From Brevibacillus_C sp046036945 (GTDB lineage Bacteria > Bacillota > Bacilli > Brevibacillales > Brevibacillaceae): a DNA stretch of 64,000 nucleotides. Position 1 is the stretch's first letter. Each line of letters starts with the position of its first letter. The position numbers and the translations under genes are program-made. Below the pieces are notes generated by a model. The model saw nothing but the letters and a program-made list of their open reading frames with translations, did no database searches and was not told the origin of the DNA. The DNA is taken from positions 303,158 to 367,157 of the forward strand of contig NZ_JBJQOQ010000002.1 of the NCBI RefSeq assembly GCF_046036945.1. The letters run 5' to 3'. Positions 32,097 to 41,375 of the stretch are shown piece after piece.

Positions 32097-33530
32097 ATGA
32101 AACAGATGTTCATCAATGGTCAATGGACACACGCTTCTTCGCAGGCGGCAGCAGATGTAACCAATCCGGCGACAGGTGAAGTGGTGGATCAGGTACCTTA
32201 TGCCGGAAGAGCAGAAGCACGGGCGGCAGTAGAAGCGGCACATGCGGCTTTTCCCGGATGGTCCCGCTTGTCCGCTGAAGAACGCGCTGAATACTTGCGT
32301 AAGATTTACCGATTGATTGTGGAACATGCAGACCATCTGGCAGAAGTGATGACATTGGAGCAAGGCAAGCCCTTTGAAGAAGCAAGAGGAGAAGTGCTGT
32401 GGGGCGCGGACTTCATGCTTTGGTATGCAGAGGAAGCGCGACGGGTATACGGGGAGATGATCCCGGCTTCCCGTCCGACGCAACGGATTCTCGTTCAGCG
32501 TCAGCCGGTTGGCGTAGTGGCAGCGATTACGCCGTGGAACTTCCCGTCTTCGATGATCACCCGCAAACTGGCTCCGGCTTTGGCTGTCGGATGTACGGTA
32601 GTGGTGAAGCCAGCTCCGGAAACGCCGCTCTCTGCAATTGCGTTGTTTGAATTATTTGAGCAGGCGGGATTGCCCAAAGGCGTAGTCAATCTGGTGACAG
32701 GGGATTCGCAGGAGATCGGACGGGAGTTTCTGGAGAATGACAAAGTGCGCAAAATCAGCTTTACCGGTTCAACCCAGGTAGGAAAGTACCTGATCGAACA
32801 ATCGGCGGCACAGGTGAAAAAACTCTCCCTGGAACTGGGAGGGCACGCTCCTTACATCGTGTTCGAGGATGCGGATCTGGATGCGGCTGTAGAAGGACTG
32901 GTCTTCAACAAGTTCCAAAACGGCGGGCAGACCTGCATCTGTGTCAACCGTATTTTTGTACACGAGTCGATTGCGGCGGCGTTTAGCGAAAAATTGACGT
33001 CCAAAATTGCTGAACTTCGCATTGGCAATGGGATGGAGCCGGGCGTTCAGATTGGCCCGCTGATTCATGAACGCGCACTCTCAAAGGTGGCAGAGCATGT
33101 AGAGGATGCTTTGGCCAAAGGAGCGGGGCTTCTCTGCGGCGGCCAGCGATTGCTGGAAGGGACTTTTGCACAGGGATACTATTACAGCCCGACGGTTTTG
33201 ACCCATGTAACGGAAGAAATGAAAATTTTCCATGAAGAGACGTTTGGGCCTGTGGCGCCGCTTATTCCGTTTTCGAGCGAAGAGGAAGTCGTGCAAGCGG
33301 CAAATCAGACTCCATACGGTTTGGCTGCCTACTTCTACACAAAAGATTTGGCCCGGACAATGAGAGTATCCGAACAGCTCGAGTACGGCATGATCGGGAT
33401 TAATGAATCCGCGCTCGGATATGTGCAGGCTCCGTTTGGCGGAGTAAAGCAGAGCGGGATGGGGCGGGAAGGGGGAAGGCATGGCATTGACGACTTCCTG
33501 GATTACAAATATCTCAATCTGAACTTCTGA
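32097..33530 (+). CDS. NAD(P)-dependent aldehyde dehydrogenase, succinate-semialdehyde dehydrogenase type
   Basis: 477-residue ALDH. Elements: TPWNFPSSMITRK, the KPAPETPLSA cofactor segment, FTGSTQVGK, the general base Glu in LELGGHAP (about residue 247), and the nucleophile Cys in GGQTCICVNR (about 281). The closest pattern known to me is GabD-like succinate/glutarate semialdehyde dehydrogenase. It lies between importer genes (binding protein before, ATPase after), so its aldehyde is probably derived from the imported compound. ATG at 32097 with AAAGGAGA. Confidence 0.9.
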   Translation: MKQMFINGQWTHASSQAAADVTNPATGEVVDQVPYAGRAEARAAVEAAHAAFPGWSRLSAEERAEYLRKIYRLIVEHADHLAEVMTLEQGKPFEEARGEVLWGADFMLWYAEEARRVYGEMIPASRPTQRILVQRQPVGVVAAITPWNFPSSMITRKLAPALAVGCTVVVKPAPETPLSAIALFELFEQAGLPKGVVNLVTGDSQEIGREFLENDKVRKISFTGSTQVGKYLIEQSAAQVKKLSLELGGHAPYIVFEDADLDAAVEGLVFNKFQNGGQTCICVNRIFVHESIAAAFSEKLTSKIAELRIGNGMEPGVQIGPLIHERALSKVAEHVEDALAKGAGLLCGGQRLLEGTFAQGYYYSPTVLTHVTEEMKIFHEETFGPVAPLIPFSSEEEVVQAANQTPYGLAAYFYTKDLARTMRVSEQLEYGMIGINESALGYVQAPFGGVKQSGMGREGGRHGIDDFLDYKYLNLNF

Positions 33531-33543
33531 GAGGTGAGGGGAA

Positions 33544-34527
33544 ATGAAAGGAATCGTCTTTCGCAACATTTGCAAACGGTACAAAAACGCTGAAAACCTG
33601 GCAGTCAATAACGTAAGCCTGACGATTAAGCCGGGAGAGTTCATCGTCTTCCTCGGACCTTCAGGCTGCGGAAAAACGACATTGATGAAAATGATCAATC
33701 GTCTGTACGAACCCACATCCGGAACGATTGAGATCGGCGGGGTTGACGCTGCTACCCTGCCGGAAGCGGAACTACGCAGGGGGATCGGTTACGTCATTCA
33801 ACAAAATGGCTTGTTCCCGCATATGCGGATTGAAGACAACATCGCGGTTGTTCCCCGCCTATTGAAATGGGACGAGGCGAAGATCAGCAAGCGGGTGGAT
33901 GAACTGCTGGAATTGGTTCATCTCGATCCAAAGGGGTATAGGCGGCGTTATCCCAGCCAGTTGTCAGGCGGGCAGCAGCAGCGCGTCGGGATTGCCAGAG
34001 CGCTGGCAGCCAACCCGGACATTTTGCTGATGGATGAACCATTTGGTGCGATTGATGCGATTACGCGCAGCAATTTGCAGGAAGAGCTGCTTCGCATTCA
34101 AAAGCAGTTTCAAAAGACGATCCTGTTCGTCACACATGACGTGGATGAGGCCTTCCGCCTGGCTGACCGAATCATCATCATGCAGGCTGGTCAAGTGGTG
34201 CAGTTTGATACGTCATATCAAATCATCACTAACCCGGCCAATGATTTTGTCAGACAACTGGTGGGTGACCGCGATGTCTACCGCCGGATGAGCATGTTAA
34301 AGATCAGTGACATCCTCGATATCAAGCAGAAAGCTGCGGGGGAGACAGAGACAGCAGCTGCTGTGTACCCTGATGTCGAGACGGCCCATCTGTACGACAA
34401 CCTGAAAACCGTCTTTACAAGACTGATCGAGTCAGGACGGAAAGAGCTGCCGGTCATAGACGACAGTAACCGTTGTGTTAACCGGATCAGTTTGGACACG
34501 ATCGTCAAGTACTTGCAAGTCAAGTAG
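33544..34527 (+). CDS. OpuC-type ABC importer ATPase
   Basis: 327 residues with Walker A GPSGCGKTT, signature LSGGQQQRVG, Walker B ILLMDEPFGAID and FVTHDVDEAFRL. It has a C-terminal extension (about 255-327) with room for one CBS-like unit; OpuCA-type ATPases commonly have two. The QQNGLFPHM stretch is typical of quaternary-amine ATPases. ATG at 33544 with GAGGTGAGGGG. 16 bases before the lyase gene. Confidence 0.91.
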   Translation: MKGIVFRNICKRYKNAENLAVNNVSLTIKPGEFIVFLGPSGCGKTTLMKMINRLYEPTSGTIEIGGVDAATLPEAELRRGIGYVIQQNGLFPHMRIEDNIAVVPRLLKWDEAKISKRVDELLELVHLDPKGYRRRYPSQLSGGQQQRVGIARALAANPDILLMDEPFGAIDAITRSNLQEELLRIQKQFQKTILFVTHDVDEAFRLADRIIIMQAGQVVQFDTSYQIITNPANDFVRQLVGDRDVYRRMSMLKISDILDIKQKAAGETETAAAVYPDVETAHLYDNLKTVFTRLIESGRKELPVIDDSNRCVNRISLDTIVKYLQVK

Positions 34528-34542
34528 CCGGAGGATGGACAG

Positions 34543-35874
34543 ATGAGAACAGAAACCGATTTGATCGGTCCGATGGCGGTTGCTGACGAGGCGCTGTACG
34601 GGATCAATACGCTGCGGACAGTTGAGAACATGTCGTTTTCAGGGCGCAAATTGGCTGACTATCCAGAGTACATTCGGGCGATGGCCCAAGTGAAAAAAGC
34701 AGCCGCTATCGCCAATTGTCAGGCAGGACTGCTTGCAGAATTGCACTGCGAGGTGATTGGCCAGGTTTGTGATCAACTGATCGCCGGAGATTATCAGGGC
34801 CAATTCGTTGTCGATATGTTTCACGGCGGCGGCGGTATCGGATCCAACATGAATATCAACGAAGTGATCGCCAATCTTGTCAATGAACGGCTCGGAGGAA
34901 TGCGCGGACAGTATGCGCCGATTCATCCTACAGAGCAGGTAAACGCGTCGCAATCCACTGCAGACGTTTGCCACACGGCGATGCGGTTGGCGATCCTCGA
35001 CGTCAGCAAATCCGTGGAAGTACAGCTCGAACGAGTGATCAATACATTTTTACGCAAAGCGGAAGCATTCCGATCCATACCAACTATAGCCCGGACTTGC
35101 CTTCAGGATGGAATCAGCATTTCGCTGGGAGATTCATTCAGCGGGTACGTTGCGGTGCTGACCAGAAGGCTGGCCGGTTTACGCAGCTCCGTCTCTGGGC
35201 TTTCCAGCGTCAATCTGGGGGGAACCGTGGTCGGCTCTGGCACGGGCGCATCCCAAACGTATCGAGAGCATGTAATGCCGGCATTGTGCCGAGTGGTTGG
35301 GAAGGAACTTAAGCTTCGCCCCAATCTGTATGATGCGGCTCAAAATCTGGATGATCTCGGCGAAGTGGCTGGTCAGCTAGCGTTGTTGGCCGGGTGCCTG
35401 ATCAAAATAGCCAAGGATTTGCGGCTGCTCTCATCCGGTCCGGAGGCGGGATTTGCCGAGATCTCTCTGCCGGCCGTTCAGGCAGGCTCCTCTTTTTTTC
35501 CGGGAAAAGTGAATCCGGTCATTCCAGAGATGCTGATCCAATGTTGTTTTCAGGTGATCGGGGCCAGCCGGGCCGTTGAGGCGGCGATTGAACATGGAGA
35601 GCTGCAGCTCAACATCTGGGAGGGGATGGCGGGAAGCAATATACTTGACTCTCTGAAAATGTTGGCAGCGGCGCTGAACTTGTTTCACGACAAATGTCTT
35701 GCCGGACTTGTCGCCAATGAGGAGCGCTGCCGCGAGTTGGCCGCCAGCCTGATTCCGGCCGTTGTAGAGTTGAAGGAAACCTATGGCTATGCCCAGGTAA
35801 GTGCCTGGATGAAAGAGATGAGCCATGAGGAAATCAAAAACAAGGCCAAAGAGTCGCTCAATTCAATAGAGTAG
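34543..35874 (+). CDS. Divergent aspartase/fumarase-superfamily lyase
   Basis: 443 residues, helical superfamily fold. The superfamily loop with catalytic Ser is intact (AGSSFFPGKVNPVIPEM), including Lys and Asn. However, substrate-binding motifs differ from aspartase: GTS-x-NMN is GIGSNMN, QST/S-ND is QSTAD, and T-H/Q-LQDA-x-P is TCLQDGIS. It is therefore unlikely to act on aspartate, malate or argininosuccinate, but beta-elimination next to a carboxylate is still plausible. A lyase that removes an amine (or another onium leaving group) from the imported compound is one option. ATG at 34543 with GGAGGATGG. Confidence 0.82.
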   Translation: MRTETDLIGPMAVADEALYGINTLRTVENMSFSGRKLADYPEYIRAMAQVKKAAAIANCQAGLLAELHCEVIGQVCDQLIAGDYQGQFVVDMFHGGGGIGSNMNINEVIANLVNERLGGMRGQYAPIHPTEQVNASQSTADVCHTAMRLAILDVSKSVEVQLERVINTFLRKAEAFRSIPTIARTCLQDGISISLGDSFSGYVAVLTRRLAGLRSSVSGLSSVNLGGTVVGSGTGASQTYREHVMPALCRVVGKELKLRPNLYDAAQNLDDLGEVAGQLALLAGCLIKIAKDLRLLSSGPEAGFAEISLPAVQAGSSFFPGKVNPVIPEMLIQCCFQVIGASRAVEAAIEHGELQLNIWEGMAGSNILDSLKMLAAALNLFHDKCLAGLVANEERCRELAASLIPAVVELKETYGYAQVSAWMKEMSHEEIKNKAKESLNSIE

Positions 35875-35937
35875 AGACGAGAAAGAGGCCGAAAACGAGA
35901 ATTGTCTAGATCATTACGAAACGAGGGGGAGAGCGAC

Positions 35938-37440
35938 GTGACAAACAACATCAAAGCTCCAGAGCTCGAATGGGCCAAAGAATGGCTGAAATCAGAGAAA
36001 AAATCATATATCAACGGTTGGTGGACTGAGAGTTCCTCTCATCAGCGGATCGAATCGATTAACCCGGCAAACGGAAAAGTTTTGGGATGTTTCCAAGGTG
36101 CGGGCCAAGCAGAAGTAGATGCCGCTGTAGCGGCTGCCCGGGAAGCGTTTGACTTTGGACCTTGGAAAACAACGTCTCGCAAAGAGCGTGCCAGCATCTT
36201 GCGTCAAATCAGCGCATTGGTTCGCGAACATCAGGCGGAGCTTGCCACTTTGGAGTCGCTGGACAACGGAAAATTATACAAGGAATCGTACTGCGACGAC
36301 ATGCAGGAGGTCGCGGACATCCTGGACTACTACGCCGGCTGGACGGACAAGTACTACGGCGAAAGCAATCCGGTGGAAGGCGACTTCATCAGCTTTACCA
36401 CCAAAGATCCGATTGGCGTATGCGGCTTGATTACGCCGTTTAACTTCCCGCTGCTCCTGGCGGCCTGGAAAATTGCTCCCGCTTTGGCGATGGGCAACAC
36501 CATTGTGTTCAAACCGTCCAATGCCACCTCTTTTTCGGCAATTCGCTTTGTCGAACTGATTCACGAAGCGAACATATTGCCGCCGGGTGTGCTCAATCTG
36601 ATCCTGGCCGAAGGAAAAGTGGGAGGATACATTTCCCAACACATGGGCGTAGACAAAATCTCGTTTACGGGCAGTACCAACGTAGGAAAGCAGCTCGTCC
36701 GCGACTCTGCCGACTCGAATCTGAAGCCGATAACCTTGGAGTTAGGCGGAAAATCCCCCAACATCCTGTTTGCCGACGTTCCGAACCTGGATGCGGCAAT
36801 CGAGCGCTCTTTTTATGGCTTGTTTACGCATAAAGGCGAAAAATGCTCCGCACCGACACGCTTGTTTGTCCACCGCGACATCTACGACAAAGTGGTAGAC
36901 AGATTGGCGCAAATGGCGAACGACTATCGTCTCGGCGATCCGTTTGACCCCAGCAGCGATCAGGGGCCTCAGGTGACAAAAGCGCACATGGAGCGGATTT
37001 TAGACTATATCGAAAGCGGCATACAACAGGGAGCCCGACTGGTGGTCGGTGGAACCCGTGATACAGAAGGCACCAATGCGGATGGCTTTTTTATTCGTCC
37101 GACGATTTTTGCCGACGTCGACAACAGCATGAGGATTGCCCAGGAAGAGATTTTCGGGCCTGTGCTGTGCGTGATTCCCTTCACAGATGAAGAAGAAGTA
37201 ATTACGATGGCCAATGACAATATCTATGGACTTGCTGCCGGTTTGTGGACCAATGATGTTTCTCGGGCTCATCGGGTTGCCAGACGACTGGATGCGGGCA
37301 TGGTGTTTGTCAACCGCTACGGCTGCTACGATTTTGCCAGTCCGTTTGGCGGATTGAAACAGAGCGGCTGGGGCAAAGAGTATGCCATGCACTCGCTGGC
37401 CTCCTACACGAAGAGCAAAGCGATCTGGATTGCCCATTAA
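35938..37440 (+). CDS. Aldehyde dehydrogenase, betaine-aldehyde dehydrogenase type
   Basis: 500-residue ALDH. TPFNFPLLLAAWK, KPSNATSFSA, FTGSTNVGK, base Glu in LELGGKSPN, nucleophile Cys in HKGEKCSAPTRL. The usual N-x-GQ before the Cys is changed to HKGEK. The GTG start at 35938 has GAGGGGGA at 35923-35930; a TTG 12 codons upstream is less likely. Second ALDH of the operon, only about 37% alike by eye to the first, so a different aldehyde is likely. Confidence 0.9.
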   Translation: MTNNIKAPELEWAKEWLKSEKKSYINGWWTESSSHQRIESINPANGKVLGCFQGAGQAEVDAAVAAAREAFDFGPWKTTSRKERASILRQISALVREHQAELATLESLDNGKLYKESYCDDMQEVADILDYYAGWTDKYYGESNPVEGDFISFTTKDPIGVCGLITPFNFPLLLAAWKIAPALAMGNTIVFKPSNATSFSAIRFVELIHEANILPPGVLNLILAEGKVGGYISQHMGVDKISFTGSTNVGKQLVRDSADSNLKPITLELGGKSPNILFADVPNLDAAIERSFYGLFTHKGEKCSAPTRLFVHRDIYDKVVDRLAQMANDYRLGDPFDPSSDQGPQVTKAHMERILDYIESGIQQGARLVVGGTRDTEGTNADGFFIRPTIFADVDNSMRIAQEEIFGPVLCVIPFTDEEEVITMANDNIYGLAAGLWTNDVSRAHRVARRLDAGMVFVNRYGCYDFASPFGGLKQSGWGKEYAMHSLASYTKSKAIWIAH

Positions 37441-37480
37441 GGAGAAAGTTACCCGAACCAACTGGAGGAGGAACGGACAG

Positions 37481-38590
37481 ATGAAAATGAAAGCGGCAGT
37501 GATGTGTCACACGGGCCAGCCTTTGGAAATCCTCGATGTGGAATTGGCCCCGCCTAAAGCAGGCGAAGTTCTCGTCAAAGTAGAAGCAACTGGCATCTGC
37601 CACAGCGACCTGAACGCCTTGGAGGACGAGACGACGCCTACCCCTACCATTCTCGGCCATGAGGGCGCTGGCATTGTGGTAGAAGTAGGGCCAAATGTAA
37701 AAAGCGTAAAACCAGGAGACCGTGTCGCGCTTAGTTGGGTTCCGTATTGCGGTACATGCGAGTTTTGCGTCACAGGCTCCGTGAATCTTTGCGAGTCTGC
37801 GTTTGGCCCGATGTTTGCCGGAACATTGCTTGACGGGACGTCCCGTTTGTCTGTCGAGGGCGAAACGCTGTATCACTACTCGATCTTGTCTACCTTTGCC
37901 GAATATACCGTAGTGCCGGAAATGTCTTGCATTAAAATACCTGATATTATGCCATTCGCCCAAGCTTCTTTGATCGGCTGCGGCGTAGCGACAGGATATG
38001 GAGCGGCTGTGCGGGCGGCAAAAGTGACGCCGGGCTCCACAGTAGCTGTGTTTGGAATTGGCGGCGTCGGTGTCAATGCGATCCAAGGGGCGCGGATTGC
38101 CGGAGCGTCCAAAATCATCGCTTGCGACGTAAAAGAGCAAAATTTGGAGCTGGCGAAAACATTCGGGGCTACCCATGTGATCAACGTAGCCAAAGTAGCG
38201 GCAGATGAAGCACTAAAAGAACTGACAGGCGGTTACGGTGTGCACTTCGCAATCGACTGCTCGGGCAATACACAGGCGGCTGCTGCCGCGTGGAAAGGAA
38301 CGCGCAAAGGCGGAACCGTCGTCGTGGTCGGGGCGTTTAACCCGCAAAAGGAATTGACCTTGCCTGCTGGCGGGTTCCATCGTATGGGGAAAACACTCAA
38401 AGGCAGCTTTTACGGGGATGTGAATCCGTTTCACGATTTTCCGATCATTGCACAGTTGTATCTAGAAGGCAAGTTCATGCTGGATGAGCTGGTCTTGGGC
38501 AAGATCAGTTTGGAAGAGATCAACAAAGCATTCGATTCATTCCACGATTGCAGTTGCGTAAACGTAGGGCGTTCTGTGATCACGTTTTAG
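37481..38590 (+). CDS. Zinc-dependent alcohol dehydrogenase (MDR superfamily)
   Basis: 369 residues. Catalytic Zn ligands in ATGICHSD and GHEGAG, structural Zn cysteines in CGTCEFCVTGSVNLC, Rossmann GIGGVGVN (about 190-197). It is of the long-chain class-III-like group of alcohol dehydrogenases. ATG at 37481 with GGAGGAGGAA; a second in-frame ATG is at 37487. Seventh enzyme/eighth-to-ninth gene of the sigma-54 operon; it may make the aldehyde for one of the two ALDHs. Confidence 0.92.
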   Translation: MKMKAAVMCHTGQPLEILDVELAPPKAGEVLVKVEATGICHSDLNALEDETTPTPTILGHEGAGIVVEVGPNVKSVKPGDRVALSWVPYCGTCEFCVTGSVNLCESAFGPMFAGTLLDGTSRLSVEGETLYHYSILSTFAEYTVVPEMSCIKIPDIMPFAQASLIGCGVATGYGAAVRAAKVTPGSTVAVFGIGGVGVNAIQGARIAGASKIIACDVKEQNLELAKTFGATHVINVAKVAADEALKELTGGYGVHFAIDCSGNTQAAAAAWKGTRKGGTVVVVGAFNPQKELTLPAGGFHRMGKTLKGSFYGDVNPFHDFPIIAQLYLEGKFMLDELVLGKISLEEINKAFDSFHDCSCVNVGRSVITF

Positions 38591-38621
38591 TCGACGCTAC
38601 TATATTGGAGGAAGTGGAAGC

Positions 38622-39791
38622 ATGAGACCATTTGAGTTTAATCCCGGGAACACAGCGATCAGCTATGGGATCGGACGTAGCAAGAGCGTCGGAGGAGACG
38701 TGCTGCGGCTGAGCGGGCAGAATAAAGCGGTTCTTGTCACAGACCCAGGGCTGGTCCAGATTGGCTTGGCCGGAGAAGTGAGTACGGCACTGGAAGCGGA
38801 GGGCATCGAAGTTTACCTGTTTGACGATGTGCAAAGCGATCCCTCCAGCCAATCGATCGACAAGGCTGCGGAGGCGATCCGCTCGTTTGGAGCGAAGTGC
38901 GTGGTAGGACTGGGCGGCGGCTCGGCAATGGATGTGGCCAAATGCGCAGGCTTGGTTGCGGGAGACTCGCATCCGGCGGAGCATTATGCTTTGATGGCTA
39001 ATACGTTCGCACCAAAAGTCATAAGTTCGATCATGATCCCCACCACGTCAGGCACCGGGGCAGAGGTGACCAGCACCGTAGTTTTTTCCAATCGCGAACA
39101 GCGGAAAGTATGGGGATGGAGCTCCGATTTGGCCCCTGATTTGGCCATTCTCGACCCGACACTAACGGTCGCCCTGCCTCCGCATCTGACAGCGGCAACT
39201 GGTCTGGATGCCCTGGTTCACGCGATTGAAGCGTGTGCCGGCCAGCGGAGCAATCCGTTGATTCTCTCCTACGGATTGCAAGCAATTCGCTTAATATCCT
39301 GCAGCTTGCAGCAGGCGATCCGGCAGCCGAACGATCTGGAGGCCAGGGGCAATTTAAGCGTTGGTGCGGCTTTAGCGGGACTGTCCATTGAACTGGGCGG
39401 CACGGGGATTGCCCACTGCATCGGCCATGCGCTTGGGACCTTGGCACGTGTCCATCACGGAAGGGCTGTCTCTATCGCATTGAACGCGGTGTATCATTGG
39501 AATGTCGCCGGCAACATCTCGGTTCATGCCGATATCGCTCGCGCACTTGGCGTAAATGGAACCGGAATGTCTGAAGATGAGCTTGCATTGGCAGGAGCGG
39601 CAAAATTTGGCGAGTTGATCACTTCTTCCAAGTTAAAAACCTCTCTTGAAGATGAAGGTATTACGACTGCCGAAATAGAAAGATTTGTCGACATCATGTT
39701 ATCCGCAGAAAATGAACCAATGCTTAATAATAATTGCCGTTTGGCCACTCATGAAGATCTAAACCGGTTCGCTCTACAAATTTTGGCATAG
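38622..39791 (+). CDS. Iron-type (group III) alcohol dehydrogenase
   Basis: 389 residues. NAD motif GLGGGSAMDVAK (about 97-108), TTSGTGAEVT, and metal ligands Asp/His in GLDALVHAIEA, HCIGHALG and VHHGRA. Family members reduce or oxidise small alcohols and hydroxy acids. Probably the last gene of the sigma-54 operon; only a weak inverted repeat (39877-39893) follows, with no clear terminator. ATG at 38622 with GGAGGAAG. Confidence 0.91.
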   Translation: MRPFEFNPGNTAISYGIGRSKSVGGDVLRLSGQNKAVLVTDPGLVQIGLAGEVSTALEAEGIEVYLFDDVQSDPSSQSIDKAAEAIRSFGAKCVVGLGGGSAMDVAKCAGLVAGDSHPAEHYALMANTFAPKVISSIMIPTTSGTGAEVTSTVVFSNREQRKVWGWSSDLAPDLAILDPTLTVALPPHLTAATGLDALVHAIEACAGQRSNPLILSYGLQAIRLISCSLQQAIRQPNDLEARGNLSVGAALAGLSIELGGTGIAHCIGHALGTLARVHHGRAVSIALNAVYHWNVAGNISVHADIARALGVNGTGMSEDELALAGAAKFGELITSSKLKTSLEDEGITTAEIERFVDIMLSAENEPMLNNNCRLATHEDLNRFALQILA

Positions 39792-39916
39792 TTGATTCCG
39801 GTCAAAAATGGAGAATGTGATAGCGGCGTTCACTTGTCCAAAATTTCGGGATAGACGTAATTCCACCGCTCGTCGTGACAAGGTTGTTTTGTCCTGTCCG
39901 TTTAAAGCCTAAATTT

Positions 39917-39964
39917 TTGTCTGACACTCCAGGTGTGGTACTATTACGTTGTAGAAAAACTACA
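39917..39964 (+). promoter_or_regulatory. Possible promoter and operator of the second iron alcohol dehydrogenase
   Basis: TTGTCT (39917-39922), 16 bp, TACTAT (39939-39944). The palindrome TGTAGAAAAACTACA (39950-39964) lies just downstream and could be an operator or hairpin. The gap 39792-39981 holds no gene. Confidence 0.4.
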
Positions 39965-39981
39965 TGTGGAGGCGGTTGTTG

Positions 39982-41139
39982 ATGAATTCTTTTATCTACC
40001 ACAACCCGACTGAATTGATCTTTGGCAAGGGAGCGATTGGTCATCTTGCCGACAAGGTAAAGGCACTTGGGAAACGAATTTTGCTGGTGTACGGGGGCGG
40101 GAGCATCAAGAAGCTCGGCTTGTACGACAACGTCGTTTCGATCTTGGCCGAACAGGGATGCCACGTAGTGGAACTGGCCGGTGTCGAGCCAAATCCTCGT
40201 CTCAGTACCGTATATAAAGGTATCAAGCTGTGCCGCAGCGAGCAGCTGGATTGGATCCTTGCTGTAGGCGGTGGAAGTGTCATTGACGCTTCGAAGGCAA
40301 TTGCCGTCGGGGTGAAATACGACGGGGACGTCTGGGATTTTTACATGCGGAATGCTGTGCCGCAGGCAGCGCTGCCGCTCGGGACGATTCTCACGCTGGC
40401 TGCCACCGGATCGGAAATGAACCGCAGCAGCGTGATCACCAACTGGGAAACGAAACAGAAGTTAGGGGTATCGACGACGTTTCCCACTTTTTCGATCCTG
40501 GATCCGGAATACACGTTTACCGTTCCGCGCGATCAAACTGTCTACGGAATTGTGGATATGATGTCGCACGTATTTGAGCAGTATTTTACGCAGACAATGG
40601 AGATCCCCTTACAGTCGCGGTTTGCCGAATCCATCTTGCAAACGGTGATCGAAAACGCGCCGCGTGTCCTGGAAAATCCGCATGATTACGATGCCAGGGC
40701 CAACCTGCTCTACTGCGGTACGATGGCGTTGAACGGCACGCTTCCGGTAGGGGTGGAGACCGATTGGGCAACTCACTCTATCGAGCATGCCGTCAGCGCT
40801 GTGTACGACATTCCGCACGGCGGCGGACTGGCGATCCTCTTTCCCAACTGGATGAAGTACGTGTACAAAGAAAATGTCGAACGGTTCAAGCAGTACGCGG
40901 TCCGCGTCTGGAACATCGATCCTGCCGGCAAGTCGGATGAAGCCGTCGCCTTGGAAGGGATCGCCCGGACACGGGAGTTTTTCAACCAGATCGGGGCGCC
41001 AAGCCGGTTGTCAGATTACGGCATCACGGATGAACAGCTTGATGTCATGGCCCAGAAAGCGACGCCGTTCGGTCCGATCGGCCGCTTCAAACCGTTGGAA
41101 GCAAGCGACGTGCACGCTATACTGCAGATGAGTTTATAG
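39982..41139 (+). CDS. Iron-type alcohol dehydrogenase (butanol dehydrogenase/YugJ type)
   Basis: 385 residues, begins with FIYHNPTELIFGKGAIGHL as in NAD(P)H-dependent BdhA/YugJ enzymes. AVGGGSVIDASKAIA (about 98-112), metal-site residues in DMMSHVFEQYF, DWATHSIEHAVSA and IPHGGGLA. Reduces aldehydes to alcohols in relatives. ATG at 39982 with GGAGG at 39968-39972. It has its own promoter region and a strong terminator, so it is likely not part of the sigma-54 operon. Confidence 0.93.
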   Translation: MNSFIYHNPTELIFGKGAIGHLADKVKALGKRILLVYGGGSIKKLGLYDNVVSILAEQGCHVVELAGVEPNPRLSTVYKGIKLCRSEQLDWILAVGGGSVIDASKAIAVGVKYDGDVWDFYMRNAVPQAALPLGTILTLAATGSEMNRSSVITNWETKQKLGVSTTFPTFSILDPEYTFTVPRDQTVYGIVDMMSHVFEQYFTQTMEIPLQSRFAESILQTVIENAPRVLENPHDYDARANLLYCGTMALNGTLPVGVETDWATHSIEHAVSAVYDIPHGGGLAILFPNWMKYVYKENVERFKQYAVRVWNIDPAGKSDEAVALEGIARTREFFNQIGAPSRLSDYGITDEQLDVMAQKATPFGPIGRFKPLEASDVHAILQMSL

Positions 41140-41156
41140 TGCGACCGGGTTTTCCG

Positions 41157-41187
41157 AGAGCGTCCTTTTGCGGGACGCTCTTTTTTT
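41157..41187 (+). terminator. Terminator of the second iron alcohol dehydrogenase
   Basis: AGAGCGTCC/GGACGCTCT, 6-base loop, long T run. Confidence 0.92.
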
Positions 41188-41276
41188 GCTTTACACTTTG
41201 GGTAAAATGTCCGAAAAAACAAAGAGGGAAACGACAAGATTTGAGAGAATTAGGGGATAACATTGACGATTTCCGA

Positions 41277-41285
41277 TGGTATAAT
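41277..41285 (+). promoter_or_regulatory. Extended -10 promoter of ftsE
   Basis: TGGTATAAT: TATAAT (41280-41285) with an extended TGn; the -35 is poor (ATAACA). About 90 bases before the ftsE start. Confidence 0.5.
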
Positions 41286-41375
41286 GGGGAAGAGAGTAGA
41301 CAAAGAGGGAGTTTTTGTCAAATTGCGCAGCAACGAGAGTCGAATAACAGCAAAGAATAGTAGGATGTGATAGCT

